64,000 bases of DNA, taken from the NCBI RefSeq assembly GCF_900112065.1, contig NZ_FOKE01000004.1, positions 434,001 through 498,000 on the forward strand, in the 5' to 3' direction. Origin of the DNA: Cohnella sp. OV330 (GTDB lineage: Bacteria > Bacillota > Bacilli > Paenibacillales > Paenibacillaceae). The position numbers were made by a program, and so were the translations under genes. Below the pieces are notes generated by a model. It ran no database searches. It had not been told where the DNA came from and was given only the letters and a program-made list of their open reading frames with translations. Shown here in pieces: positions 45,767 to 53,908 of the stretch. How positions within the stretch are numbered: the stretch's first letter is position 1; the number at the start of each line of letters is the position of its first letter.

Positions 45767-46594
45767 ATGACCAACTCTCTTCAATCCTGCACCGTGCTGC
45801 GGGGCGGCGTCCGCATGCCATGGCTGGGACTCGGCGTTTGGAAAATGGACAACGACGCGCAGGTCGTCTCCGCCGTGCGTGCCGCGCTCGACGCCGGTTA
45901 CCGGAGCATCGATACGGCCGCGATCTACAGAAACGAAGCGGGCGTCGGTCAGGCGATTCGCGAAGGCGGCGTCCCGCGTTCGGAGTTGTTCGTCACGACG
46001 AAGATTTGGAACGAGGATCAGGGCTACGACAAGACGCTGGCAGCGTATGATGCTTCGCTTGAACGCCTTGGTCTCGACCATGTCGATCTGCTGCTCATTC
46101 ACTGGCCGGGCACAGACAAGTTCGTCGATACTTGGCGAGCGTTCGAGAAGCTGTATGCGGACGGACGCGTGAGGGCCGTCGGCGTCAGCAACTTCAACAT
46201 CCGTCATCTGGAGGAGCTGAAGCGGCACAGCGATCTCGTCCCGATGGTTAATCAGGTCGAATACCATCCGCTGTTGTCCCAGCGCGAGCTCCGAAGCTAT
46301 TGCCAGGAAAACCGCATCCAGCTTGAGGCGTGGAGCCCGCTTATGCAGGGCAACCTCGATCACGAGGCGCTGCGTTCGATCGGCGCGAAGCACGGCAAAT
46401 CGCCCGCTCAGGTCGTGCTGCGCTGGGACATCCAGCATGGCGTCGTGACGATCCCGAAGTCTGTCACACCGGCCCGGATCGCCGAGAACGCGAACGTGTT
46501 CGACTTCGAACTGAGCGCGGACGAGATGGCGCTCATCGACGACCTGAACCGGGACCAACGGTTCGGCCCTGATCCGGAGAAGTTTCTGTTTTAA
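45767..46594 (+). CDS. Aldo/keto reductase
   Basis: A 275-residue NADPH-dependent reductase of the AKR5 type (YvgN or 2,5-diketogluconate reductase-like). The catalytic tetrad is visible: Asp in SIDTAAIYRNE with the adjacent Tyr, Lys in VTTKIWNED, and His in LLIHWPGTD. Cofactor-binding residues lie in the C-terminal VVTIPKSVTPARIAEN. The start follows GGAGGCA at about 10 bases. The substrate is unknown. Confidence 0.93.
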   Translation: MTNSLQSCTVLRGGVRMPWLGLGVWKMDNDAQVVSAVRAALDAGYRSIDTAAIYRNEAGVGQAIREGGVPRSELFVTTKIWNEDQGYDKTLAAYDASLERLGLDHVDLLLIHWPGTDKFVDTWRAFEKLYADGRVRAVGVSNFNIRHLEELKRHSDLVPMVNQVEYHPLLSQRELRSYCQENRIQLEAWSPLMQGNLDHEALRSIGAKHGKSPAQVVLRWDIQHGVVTIPKSVTPARIAENANVFDFELSADEMALIDDLNRDQRFGPDPEKFLF

Positions 46595-46601
46595 CAGAAA
46601 A

Positions 46602-46650
46602 GTAGCCTTCCCCGCAGACCCAATGGCCAGCGGAGGCGGCTTCTTTTTTT
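46602..46650 (+). terminator. Terminator after the aldo/keto reductase gene
   Basis: GCCTTCCCCGC pairs with GCGGAGGCGGC, with small mismatches, followed by TTCTTTTTTT. Confidence 0.8.
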
Positions 46651-46678
46651 GCTTACGATGCATCTAGTGAGGCGAAGC

Positions 46679-47050
46679 GTTCCTAATTAGGAACAGCGCT
46701 GGCCCTTGCTGCGCCATGGGTGCTCGTTTGTTCCTAGTTAGGAACAACGCTTGCTTCTCTTGCGCCCAAGACTTCCGTTTGTTCCTCGTTAGGAACAACG
46801 AAATCCACTGTTGGGACATGTGCGCCCGATTGTTCCTAATTAGGAACAACGCCTGCTTCTCTTGCGCCCAAGGCAGCCGTTTGTTCCTAGTCAGAAACTA
46901 TGATGCCCTCCCGCTTGCAAACGGCGCCGGCTGCTCCTCTTCAGGAATAATTCTGCCCTCTCCCATGCAACAGGCACCCGGCTGTTCCTCGCCAGGAACA
47001 ATACCGTCCTTCCCCCTGCTAAAGGCCCCCGGCTATTCCTAATGCTATCC
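46679..47050. repeat. Eight-unit GTTCCTAATTAGGAAC palindrome array, 51-bp period
   Basis: Palindromes start at 46679, 46730, 46781, 46832, 46883, 46933, 46984 and ~47035, each 50-51 bases after the last. Units 1-4 are intact 16-mers (GTTCCTAATTAGGAAC or with GT/CG centres). Units 5-8 are progressively degraded. The 35-base spacers differ, except that those after units 2 and 4 are nearly the same, so a two-unit block was duplicated. The array lies after the reductase terminator and continues into a second repeat family. Both strands carry an open frame with 17-residue repeats but no ribosome site. Confidence 0.92.
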
Positions 47051-47240
47051 TGCAAAAGTGCATCATCCAAGGCTGGTATGGAGCGTTTTTGCGATCTATC
47101 GCGCAAAAGTGCACGGTAGCTCGTCTCTTTAAGCGGGACCCCGGCGTTTCGGGCAATAATGCTGCACTTTTGCGCGATAGCTCGCTAGGGACGTACGGGC
47201 GTCGCTCTCGATCTTGTACTTTTGAGCGATAGCCCCGTAT
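47051..47240. repeat. GCAAAAGTGCA repeats with an 18-bp inverted pair
   Basis: Direct copies at 47052 and 47103 are 51 bases apart. Inverted copies lie at 47163 and 47215, 52 apart. CTATCGCGCAAAAGTGCA (47096-47113) and its exact complement at 47163-47180 form a perfect 18-bp inverted repeat around 49 bases. The rest of the gap to the next gene at 47326 holds nothing recognised. Confidence 0.85.
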
Positions 47241-47325
47241 CTCAAGCAAACGATGTCGCAATTCCCGTCAGGAACCATTCGTCCCTTTCCTGCGCCGTCC
47301 GTTCGATCGGCAGCTTACAAACCGC

Positions 47326-47883
47326 TTACCTCGCGTAGCTGACGCCGGGCCAGATCCGATCCCACCGCTTGGCGTCGATTCTGCGCTCGAAGATCGCATG
47401 GAGCGCAGGATCCGCCGCGAATGCCGGCGTCGGCGCGACCCGCATGGCGACGGCATCGGCGAGCCCATGCGGCGCGCCGAGTATGGGCATGCCCGCGTCA
47501 TCCAACTTCAAGGCCAGCGCCGTGGCGGTCTCCGGGTAGTTCGCGACGGCGTCGAGCGATGACCGGTAAGGCGCACGGCCGTTAACGGCATGCATGCGCG
47601 CCTGGTTTTTGACAGACCACGGTACGTTCGGCATAAGCTTGCGAAGCTCCGCCTCATAGCGCTTTTCGGTCGCTTCGTCCGGATCGCCGGCGTCGAAGTA
47701 AATCACGTCGACATCCGGCAGGCGCGTGCGCGAAGCCGAGCCGGACAGGACGTCCCGCAGCTTGCTTCGCACGAACCCGGCGGCGATCCACCAGTCGGGC
47801 AGGTTCAGCGATCCGGCCGTCCGCAGCGCACACATCATCTCTTCGTCCGCTTGAACGAGCGACAGCAGCATGCGTTCGTCCAT
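47326..47883 (-). CDS. Nucleotidyltransferase family protein
   Basis: A 185-residue protein of the DUF925/NTP_transf_6 type. Visible features are the N-terminal WWIAAGFVRSKLRDVL and the metal-binding LPDVDVIYFDAGDPDEATE, with a C-terminal FAADPALHAIFERRIDAKRW. The substrate is unknown. It starts four bases after the pseudouridine synthase stop and is probably coupled to it. Its end faces the repeat locus, with no terminator hairpin seen. Confidence 0.8.
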   Translation of the reverse strand: MDERMLLSLVQADEEMMCALRTAGSLNLPDWWIAAGFVRSKLRDVLSGSASRTRLPDVDVIYFDAGDPDEATEKRYEAELRKLMPNVPWSVKNQARMHAVNGRAPYRSSLDAVANYPETATALALKLDDAGMPILGAPHGLADAVAMRVAPTPAFAADPALHAIFERRIDAKRWDRIWPGVSYAR

Positions 47884-47887
47884 CGTC

Positions 47888-48826
47888 TCAAATACCCTCG
47901 AGCCGCAGCTTGTCCGCCGTTCGCTTCAGAATCGGCGGTGCCGGCGCGCGGAATTCGCGTCCGTCCGGCAGCACGACGCGCCACGCGTGCAGCAGCTGAT
48001 GGTTGATGCCCGCGTAAATTTTCCCGCCGTACTTCACATCCCCGAGCAGCGGATGGCCGATGCTCTGGAAGTGCGTGCGGATCTGATGCGTGCGTCCGCT
48101 AACGAGCTCGATCTCGACGAGACTGTAGCCGTCGCCCTGGGAGAGCGCCCGGTATCGCGTCGTCGCGGACAGCCGCTTTTCGTCGGCGGCGTTCGCTGCC
48201 GAGGCGACCCGCGTGCGATTGCGCTTTTCGTCGCGCACAAGCTCGTCCGTCAGCTCGCCTTCGCCTTCGAGACGGCCTTCGACGATCGTCACGTAATACT
48301 TCTTCAGCTCGTGCTTCTGGATCCACTGATTGAGCTGATGCAGCATGCCCGCAGTCTTGCCGACGAGCACGAGGCCGCTCGTGTTGCGATCGAGCCGGTT
48401 GGCCGTCGCGGGCATGAACATCGGACTGTCGAGCTCACCTTTGCGGTACAAGTAGGCATGCACGCGATTGATCAGCGTGTCCCGCTGATCCGTCTGATCC
48501 GGATGCGTGAGCATACCCGCGGGCTTCAGCGCGACGAGCAGCTGATCGTCCTCGTAGACGACGTGAACGTCGGCGTTGACGCCGACGTACTTCGTCTTCT
48601 GCTGCCCGATCGAAGCTTCCTTGTATTGCTCTTCTTCCATATAGATCGCCAGTTCGTCGCCGGCAGCCAGCTCGTAGTCCTGCTTTTTGCGCTTGCCGTT
48701 CACCCGGACCTTGCCCGAGTCGATCATCTTGTAGATCTGGCCGAGCGGGACGTTCGGCAGCAGGTTTCGGAGAAAGCGGTGCAGGCGCTTGCCGCTCTCC
48801 GAGGGAGTAACCTTGCGATTGATCAT
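47888..48826 (-). CDS. RluA-family pseudouridine synthase
   Basis: A 312-residue enzyme isomerising uridine in ribosomal RNA (RluC/RluD type). An S4 RNA-binding domain fills ~1-70 (GQIYKMIDSGKVRVNGKRKK). The catalytic Asp lies in ATANRLDRNTSGLVLV, and ELVSGRTHQIRTHFQSIGHP is the second motif. The start ATG follows AGGAGC. The exact target base is not deducible. Confidence 0.92.
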   Translation of the reverse strand: MINRKVTPSESGKRLHRFLRNLLPNVPLGQIYKMIDSGKVRVNGKRKKQDYELAAGDELAIYMEEEQYKEASIGQQKTKYVGVNADVHVVYEDDQLLVALKPAGMLTHPDQTDQRDTLINRVHAYLYRKGELDSPMFMPATANRLDRNTSGLVLVGKTAGMLHQLNQWIQKHELKKYYVTIVEGRLEGEGELTDELVRDEKRNRTRVASAANAADEKRLSATTRYRALSQGDGYSLVEIELVSGRTHQIRTHFQSIGHPLLGDVKYGGKIYAGINHQLLHAWRVVLPDGREFRAPAPPILKRTADKLRLEGI

Positions 48827-48909
48827 TCGGTGTACGCTCCTAGCTTCAATTCAATCGATCCTTTATGCGGTCGCTATTGCCGATTATACCTGATTTTTGC
48901 ATCGATCAA

Positions 48910-48950
48910 CAAAAAAGCCGCCGGATCCGATTGGATCCGAGCGGCCTTTA
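48910..48950 (-). terminator. Terminator of the nucleoside transport operon
   Basis: On the minus strand AAAGGCCGC with CGGATCC / GGATCCG arms and CGGCTTTTTTG form a strong hairpin and T run, after the last permease gene. Confidence 0.88.
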
Positions 48951-48964
48951 GGGAATGCGGACAG

Positions 48965-49924
48965 CTAACGTTTCGACGGATCGTATGCTTCTCCGGCTGC
49001 CGCCGGTCCGCGGACCGACTTGCCGACCGCGCCGGCAAGTACGATCAGGGTCAGCACGTAAGGCAGCATGTAGAGGAACTCGGTCGGAATCGATTGGGAA
49101 AATTCGAACCTGGTCAGGAAGTTCCGAAGCGCCTGCGCCATGCCGAAGAAGAAGGCGGCGCCGAATACGCCGTACGGATTCCAGCGACCGAAGATGAGTG
49201 CGGCGATGGCGATGAAGCCTTGGCCCGAGATCGTGCTGTGCGAAAAGTTGCTCGTGGTCGTGAGCGTGATCGTCGCGCCGCCGAGACCCGCGAGCGCGCC
49301 GCTGATCAATACGCCGATATAGCGGTATTTGGTGACGTTGATGCCGACCGTGTCCGCGGCGCCCGGATGCTCGCCGACCGAACGCAAACGCAGTCCGAAC
49401 GGCGTCCTGAACAGCAGATACGAACTGAGCGGCACGAGGATGTACGCGATGTAAGTCGTCGGGTAGCTGTTGAAAAACGCTCTGCCGAGAAACGGAATGT
49501 CCGACAGCAGCGGAATCGGCCACTTGGCGAATACTTGCTCGAGCTGCGCGGTGTCGCCGGCCCCCTCGAAGATGATTTTCACCAAATACAAGGTGACGGC
49601 GACCGCGAGAATGTTGATGACGACGCCGACGATCGTCTGATCGGCTTTGAGCGACACGGTCGCATAGGCGTGCAGCAGCGCGAATACGAGTCCGCAAAAG
49701 ACGCCCGCGATCAATCCGACCCAAGGCGAGGAAGTCGTCGCGCCTCCGTCCGTCTCCATATAATAGCTCGCGATAGCGGCGCCGAATGCACCGGCGGTCA
49801 TCATGCCCTCGAGGCCGATGTTGAACACGCCCGACCGTTCGCTGAACACACCGCCGAGCGCGGCGAAGATGAGCGCGACGGAAAAGACAAGCGTAGAACT
49901 GATCAGATCAGCCAACGTTCCCAT
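48965..49924 (-). CDS. nupQ: Nucleoside ABC transporter permease NupQ type
   Basis: A 319-residue permease of the BmpA-dependent nucleoside importers, with about eight helices and the conserved SGVFNIGLEGMM. Further motifs are GEHPGAADTVGIN and GQGFIAIAALIFGRWNP. It overlaps nupP by 17 bases. With nupN, nupO and nupP it forms a complete guanosine or purine nucleoside uptake system. Confidence 0.92.
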   Translation of the reverse strand: MGTLADLISSTLVFSVALIFAALGGVFSERSGVFNIGLEGMMTAGAFGAAIASYYMETDGGATTSSPWVGLIAGVFCGLVFALLHAYATVSLKADQTIVGVVINILAVAVTLYLVKIIFEGAGDTAQLEQVFAKWPIPLLSDIPFLGRAFFNSYPTTYIAYILVPLSSYLLFRTPFGLRLRSVGEHPGAADTVGINVTKYRYIGVLISGALAGLGGATITLTTTSNFSHSTISGQGFIAIAALIFGRWNPYGVFGAAFFFGMAQALRNFLTRFEFSQSIPTEFLYMLPYVLTLIVLAGAVGKSVRGPAAAGEAYDPSKR

Positions 49925-51011
49925 TCATGTCAGCCCCTTTCCGCTCGCGCGATTTGCGCTTTTTGAACAACGGCTGAATCACGGTGCGGATCAGGCCGTG
50001 AGAGGCGACGAAGAAGATGATGCTGCCGATGACGATCCGAACGATCTCCGACGGTACGTCGGCTTCGAAGTTCATCCCCGCCGAGCCATAGGTAAGTCCG
50101 CCGAACAAGATCGCGCCGAGCAAGATGCCGATCGGATGGTTGCCGCCGAGCAGCGCGACGGCGATGCCGTCGAAGCCGTAGCCCGCGGATGCGGCTTGTA
50201 CGACCTGATAGTGGAATACGCCGAGCACCGAGAAGACGCCGCCAAGTCCGGCGAACGCGCCCGAGATCATCATCGTCTTGATGAAGCTGGCCTTGATGTT
50301 GATGCCCGCGGCTTTGGCGGCATCGGCGTTGTGCCCGACGGCGCGCAGCTCGTAGCCCTGCTTCGTGCGCCACAACAGCACGTAGAAGATGACGACGCAG
50401 AGCAGGCCGATCCAGATGCCCCAGTCCATCCGCGCGCCCTCCATGAAGTTCTGGAGCCAGCCGATGGACAGCGAAGCGGTATCGTCGATGTTCGGCGTCT
50501 TTTGCTCGCCTTTCTTGACGAGGAAGTCGCGGAGAATGTAGTTGGACAAATAAAGCGCGATCCAGTTCAGCATGATCGCCGAGATGACCTCGTTCACGCC
50601 GCGGTAAGCCTTCAGCCAGCCGACTAGCGCACCCCAGAGCGCGCCGCACAGCATGCCGACGATCAGCGCCAGCGGCGCGTGAATGAACGCGGGCAGATGC
50701 ACCTTAAGGCCGATGAACGTCGCAGCCGTCATGCCGATGATGTATTGGCCGTCCGCGCCGATGTTGAAGATCCCGGCACGAAAGGCGAAGCCGACGGCGA
50801 GTCCCGTGAACAGGATCGGCGTGATGGCGACGATCGTCTCTCCGAAGTCGTACTTGGTGCCGAATACCGTTTTCCAAAGCGCGCCGTATGCCGCGAAGGG
50901 GTCGTAGCCGCCGATCCACATGACGATCCCGCCGCACAGCAATCCGAGCACGATCGCGATAAACGGGATGTAGGTGGACGGTTTATTGAAAATATCAGCC
51001 GCTTTATTCAT
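49908..51011 (-). CDS. nupP: Nucleoside ABC transporter permease NupP type
   Basis: A 367-residue permease with the matching motif AGIFNIGADGQYIIG and, near the middle, KQGYELRAVGHNADAAKAAG, which contacts the ATPase. Its C-terminus is basic (KKRKSRERK). It overlaps nupO by four bases. Confidence 0.92.
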   Translation of the reverse strand: MNKAADIFNKPSTYIPFIAIVLGLLCGGIVMWIGGYDPFAAYGALWKTVFGTKYDFGETIVAITPILFTGLAVGFAFRAGIFNIGADGQYIIGMTAATFIGLKVHLPAFIHAPLALIVGMLCGALWGALVGWLKAYRGVNEVISAIMLNWIALYLSNYILRDFLVKKGEQKTPNIDDTASLSIGWLQNFMEGARMDWGIWIGLLCVVIFYVLLWRTKQGYELRAVGHNADAAKAAGINIKASFIKTMMISGAFAGLGGVFSVLGVFHYQVVQAASAGYGFDGIAVALLGGNHPIGILLGAILFGGLTYGSAGMNFEADVPSEIVRIVIGSIIFFVASHGLIRTVIQPLFKKRKSRERKGADMNGNVG

Positions 51012-52549
51012 GCCGACGCTCCTTTGCCAGCCTGCATTTTGCCCGCCATCATAAGTCCGATCTCATCGTCCGCCGCCTTCTCGGGATCGACCTCGCCCAT
51101 GATTCGTCCGTCGAAGATCACCTGGATGCGATCCGAAAGCCGGTGAAGCTCATCCAGCTCGTAGGAGATCAGAAGAACGGCCTTGCCTTCGGCCCTCGCC
51201 TGCAGGAGCCGGTCGTGAACGAACGAGATCGCGCCGATATCGAGCCCCCGCGTCGGCTGGACGGCGATGAGCAGCTGCGGGTCGCGTTCCATCTCCCGCG
51301 CGATGATCGCCTTCTGCTGGTTGCCGCCGGAGAGCGAGCGCGTCTTGTTATGAATATCCGGCGTCCGCACGTCGTAAGCTTCGATCAGCTTCGAGGCGTG
51401 CCGGTCGATTTCGGATTTATTCAGGAAGCCGCCCTTGAAAAACCGTCCTTGCTCGGGGGATCCCAGGATTAAGTTTTCGCTGACGCTGAAATCGAGCACG
51501 AGTCCGTGCTTCTGGCGGTCCTCGGGAATGTTCGACATGCCCGCTTTGATCCGATTCTTGATTGAAGCCTGCGTAATGTCCCTTCCGTTCAGTCGGATGC
51601 TGCCGCTCTGTACCGCTCGCATGCCCGTTAGCGCTTCCACCAGCTCGTGCTGTCCGTTCCCGTCGACGCCGGCGATGCCGACGATCTCGCCCGCCCGGAT
51701 GCGGAAGGACACGCCGTCGACGACCGGCTTGCCTTTATCGGCGCCCGCGACCGTTACGTCCGACAGTTCAAGCACCGTCTCGCCGGGTTTCGCGGCTTCC
51801 TTCGGCTTGTCGAGCGACACGCGCCTGCCGACCATTTTCTCGGCGAGCTCGCTCTCGCTAGTCTTTGCGGTGTTCACGGTGCCGACGACCTTGCCTCTGC
51901 GAATGATCGTCACGCGATCCGATACTTCCATGATCTCCTTGAGCTTGTGCGTAATCAAGATGATGGATTTCCCTTCGTTCGCGAGCCGCTTCAAAATTTG
52001 CATCAGCTCGTGAATCTCCTGCACGGTCAATACGGCCGTCGGTTCGTCGAAAATCAAAATTTCGGCGCCGCGATAAAGGGTTTTCAAAATCTCGACGCGC
52101 TGCTGCATGCCGACCGTGATGTTCTCGACCTTGACCGTCGGTTCGACCATAAGCCCGTACCTTTCGGACAGCTCCTTTACCTTGGCGTTAGCCTGCCGGT
52201 AGTTGATGGACAGACCTTTGGAGGGCTCGATGCCGAGCACGATATTCTCGGCGACCGTGAACGGCTGGACCAATTTGAAGTGCTGGTGAACCATCCCGAT
52301 GCCGAGCTCGATCGCTTTGCCGGGTCCGTCGATCGCCTGGGGCTTGCCGTTTACGCGGATTTCGCCCTCGTCAGGCTGATACAGGCCGAATAAAATGCTC
52401 ATCAGCGTCGATTTGCCCGCGCCGTTTTCCCCGAGCAGCGCGTGAATCTCGCCCTTGCGCAGCTCCAGGCTGATGGCGTCGTTCGCGACGATGCCGGGAA
52501 ACCGCTTGGTGATGCCCCTAAGCTCGACCACCGGTACCGCTTGCTCCAT
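51008..52549 (-). CDS. nupO: Nucleoside ABC transporter ATP-binding protein NupO type
   Basis: A 513-residue fusion of two nucleotide-binding domains, like sugar and nucleoside importers. The first Walker A is LGENGAGKSTLMSILFGL with Walker B ILIFDEPTAVLT. The second domain has VDGNGQHELVEALTG in place of a full Walker A and signature LSGGNQQKAIIAREM. The weakened second site is normal in this family. An attenuator-like hairpin lies between nupN and this gene. Confidence 0.94.
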   Translation of the reverse strand: MEQAVPVVELRGITKRFPGIVANDAISLELRKGEIHALLGENGAGKSTLMSILFGLYQPDEGEIRVNGKPQAIDGPGKAIELGIGMVHQHFKLVQPFTVAENIVLGIEPSKGLSINYRQANAKVKELSERYGLMVEPTVKVENITVGMQQRVEILKTLYRGAEILIFDEPTAVLTVQEIHELMQILKRLANEGKSIILITHKLKEIMEVSDRVTIIRRGKVVGTVNTAKTSESELAEKMVGRRVSLDKPKEAAKPGETVLELSDVTVAGADKGKPVVDGVSFRIRAGEIVGIAGVDGNGQHELVEALTGMRAVQSGSIRLNGRDITQASIKNRIKAGMSNIPEDRQKHGLVLDFSVSENLILGSPEQGRFFKGGFLNKSEIDRHASKLIEAYDVRTPDIHNKTRSLSGGNQQKAIIAREMERDPQLLIAVQPTRGLDIGAISFVHDRLLQARAEGKAVLLISYELDELHRLSDRIQVIFDGRIMGEVDPEKAADDEIGLMMAGKMQAGKGASA

Positions 52550-52587
52550 CTGATATCAGCTCCTGTCCCCATATCAAAGCGTTAAAA

Positions 52588-52624
52588 CGGAAGAAAGGAC
52601 AAGGCTCGCGAAAGCGGCCTTGCC
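52588..52624 (-). terminator. Attenuator-like hairpin between nupN and nupO
   Basis: On the minus strand GGGCAAGGCCGC pairs with GCGAGCCTTGTCC around TTTC, then TTTCTTCC. The T run is imperfect, so partial read-through is likely, which would give more binding protein than ATPase and permeases. Confidence 0.6.
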
Positions 52625-52652
52625 CTTGCGGAGATTCCGTGCAGCGCGGAAT

Positions 52653-53795
52653 TTATTCCGTCGGAACCTTGATTTCTCCGCTGATGATCTTGTTCTTGTA
52701 TTCTTCAACCTTGTCGAGGATCTCTTTGGAGACGTTCGGGTTTTCGACAGGCAGGCCGACGCCGCCTTCGGCAAGACCGAGCTCGACCGTCTGGCCGCCG
52801 TGGAAGTTGCCGGCGAGCAAGTCGTTGGAGACGCGATATACGGCTTCGTCGACCTTTTTGACCATCGAAGTCAACGTCACGTCGTTGCCGAATTCGATCG
52901 ATTGGTCTTTGTCGACGCCGATGACCCATACTTTTTTGCCGGCCTTGAAGCGATCCTTCGCTTCATTGAACACGCCGTTGCCGGAGCCGCCGGCCGCGTG
53001 GAAGATGATGTCGGCGCCGCCGTCGTACATGGTTGCGGCAGCCAGCTTGCCTTGGTCCGGCTTGCTGAAGTCGCCGACGTAGTTCACATCGATCGTCGCA
53101 TTCGGATTGACTGCCGCGACGCCGGCCTTAAAGCCCGCTTCGAACTTCTTGATGACCGGCAGCTCCATGCCGCCTACGAAACCGATCTTGTTCGTCTTCG
53201 TCGTCAGACCTGCGACGACGCCCACGAGGAACGAGCCTTCGTTTTCCTTAAACAGGACGGACTCGACGTTCTGCAGCGACTCGGTCGGCGTCGTGTCGAT
53301 CAAGGCGAGCTTCGATTCCGGGTTGGCTTTGGCTACGGTCGTAGCCGCGTCCGCGAACAGGAAGCCGATGCCCCAAGTCAGGTCGTAGCCGTCTTTGACG
53401 AACTTCGTCAGGAGCGGGATGTAGTCGCTGTCCTTTTTGCTCTCTTGATACTTAGTATCGGCACCCGTATCCTTCGCGATCTTCTGCAGGGCTTCCCAAG
53501 CTTGCTGGTTAAACGACTTGTCGTTGACCCCGCCAAGGTCGGTAACCATGCCGATCTTCTTGCCCTTGCCGTCGGCAGGAGCCGCGGATTCGCTAGCGGG
53601 CGCGGACGCGGAAGCCGATGGCGAAGCCGATTCGGAAGCGCTCGGGCTTGCGGACTCGGATGCCGGCGCGCTCGCGCTTGGAGACGCTGCGCCTTCGTTA
53701 TTGTTGTTCTTGCTTCCGCAGCCGGACAGCACCAGCAGCATCGCCATCATGGCGACCAGCATCAGGCTAAGCGGCTTCATCGTGCTCTTTTTCAT
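52653..53795 (-). CDS. nupN: BmpA-family nucleoside-binding lipoprotein NupN type
   Basis: A 380-residue lipoprotein with lipobox LVLSGCGS, then a Ser/Ala/Glu-rich spacer (~30-75). The BmpA fold starts GKKIGMVTDLGGVNDKSFNQ, with IIFHAAGGSGNGVFNEAKD and KVWVIGVDKDQS. It binds purine nucleosides outside the cell and hands them to NupPQ. The nucleoside hydrolase gene lies 113 bases upstream on the same strand. Confidence 0.94.
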   Translation of the reverse strand: MKKSTMKPLSLMLVAMMAMLLVLSGCGSKNNNNEGAASPSASAPASESASPSASESASPSASASAPASESAAPADGKGKKIGMVTDLGGVNDKSFNQQAWEALQKIAKDTGADTKYQESKKDSDYIPLLTKFVKDGYDLTWGIGFLFADAATTVAKANPESKLALIDTTPTESLQNVESVLFKENEGSFLVGVVAGLTTKTNKIGFVGGMELPVIKKFEAGFKAGVAAVNPNATIDVNYVGDFSKPDQGKLAAATMYDGGADIIFHAAGGSGNGVFNEAKDRFKAGKKVWVIGVDKDQSIEFGNDVTLTSMVKKVDEAVYRVSNDLLAGNFHGGQTVELGLAEGGVGLPVENPNVSKEILDKVEEYKNKIISGEIKVPTE

Positions 53796-53908
53796 GCTTG
53801 ATTCTCTCCCCGTCTCTCATACTTGTATTTGCATCTACGGCGCGAGGGCCGCTCCGGAACCGCTGTACGAGCCGGCGAAACGGTGGCCGCGAGCCGCGGT
53901 AGCCGAAA

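Noticed and set aside
46679-47050. CRISPR array
   Set aside because: Spacing is regular, but the repeats are only 16 bp, are full palindromes, degrade along the array, and two spacers are nearly the same. No cas genes are present.
47870-49966. 698-codon plus-strand frame opposite the pseudouridine synthase and NupQ genes
   Set aside because: Covers two convincing genes and their terminator; composition is that of a shadow frame.
53796-53908. Purine riboswitch before the nucleoside-binding protein gene
   Set aside because: The 113-base gap shows no purine aptamer core and no terminator pair.
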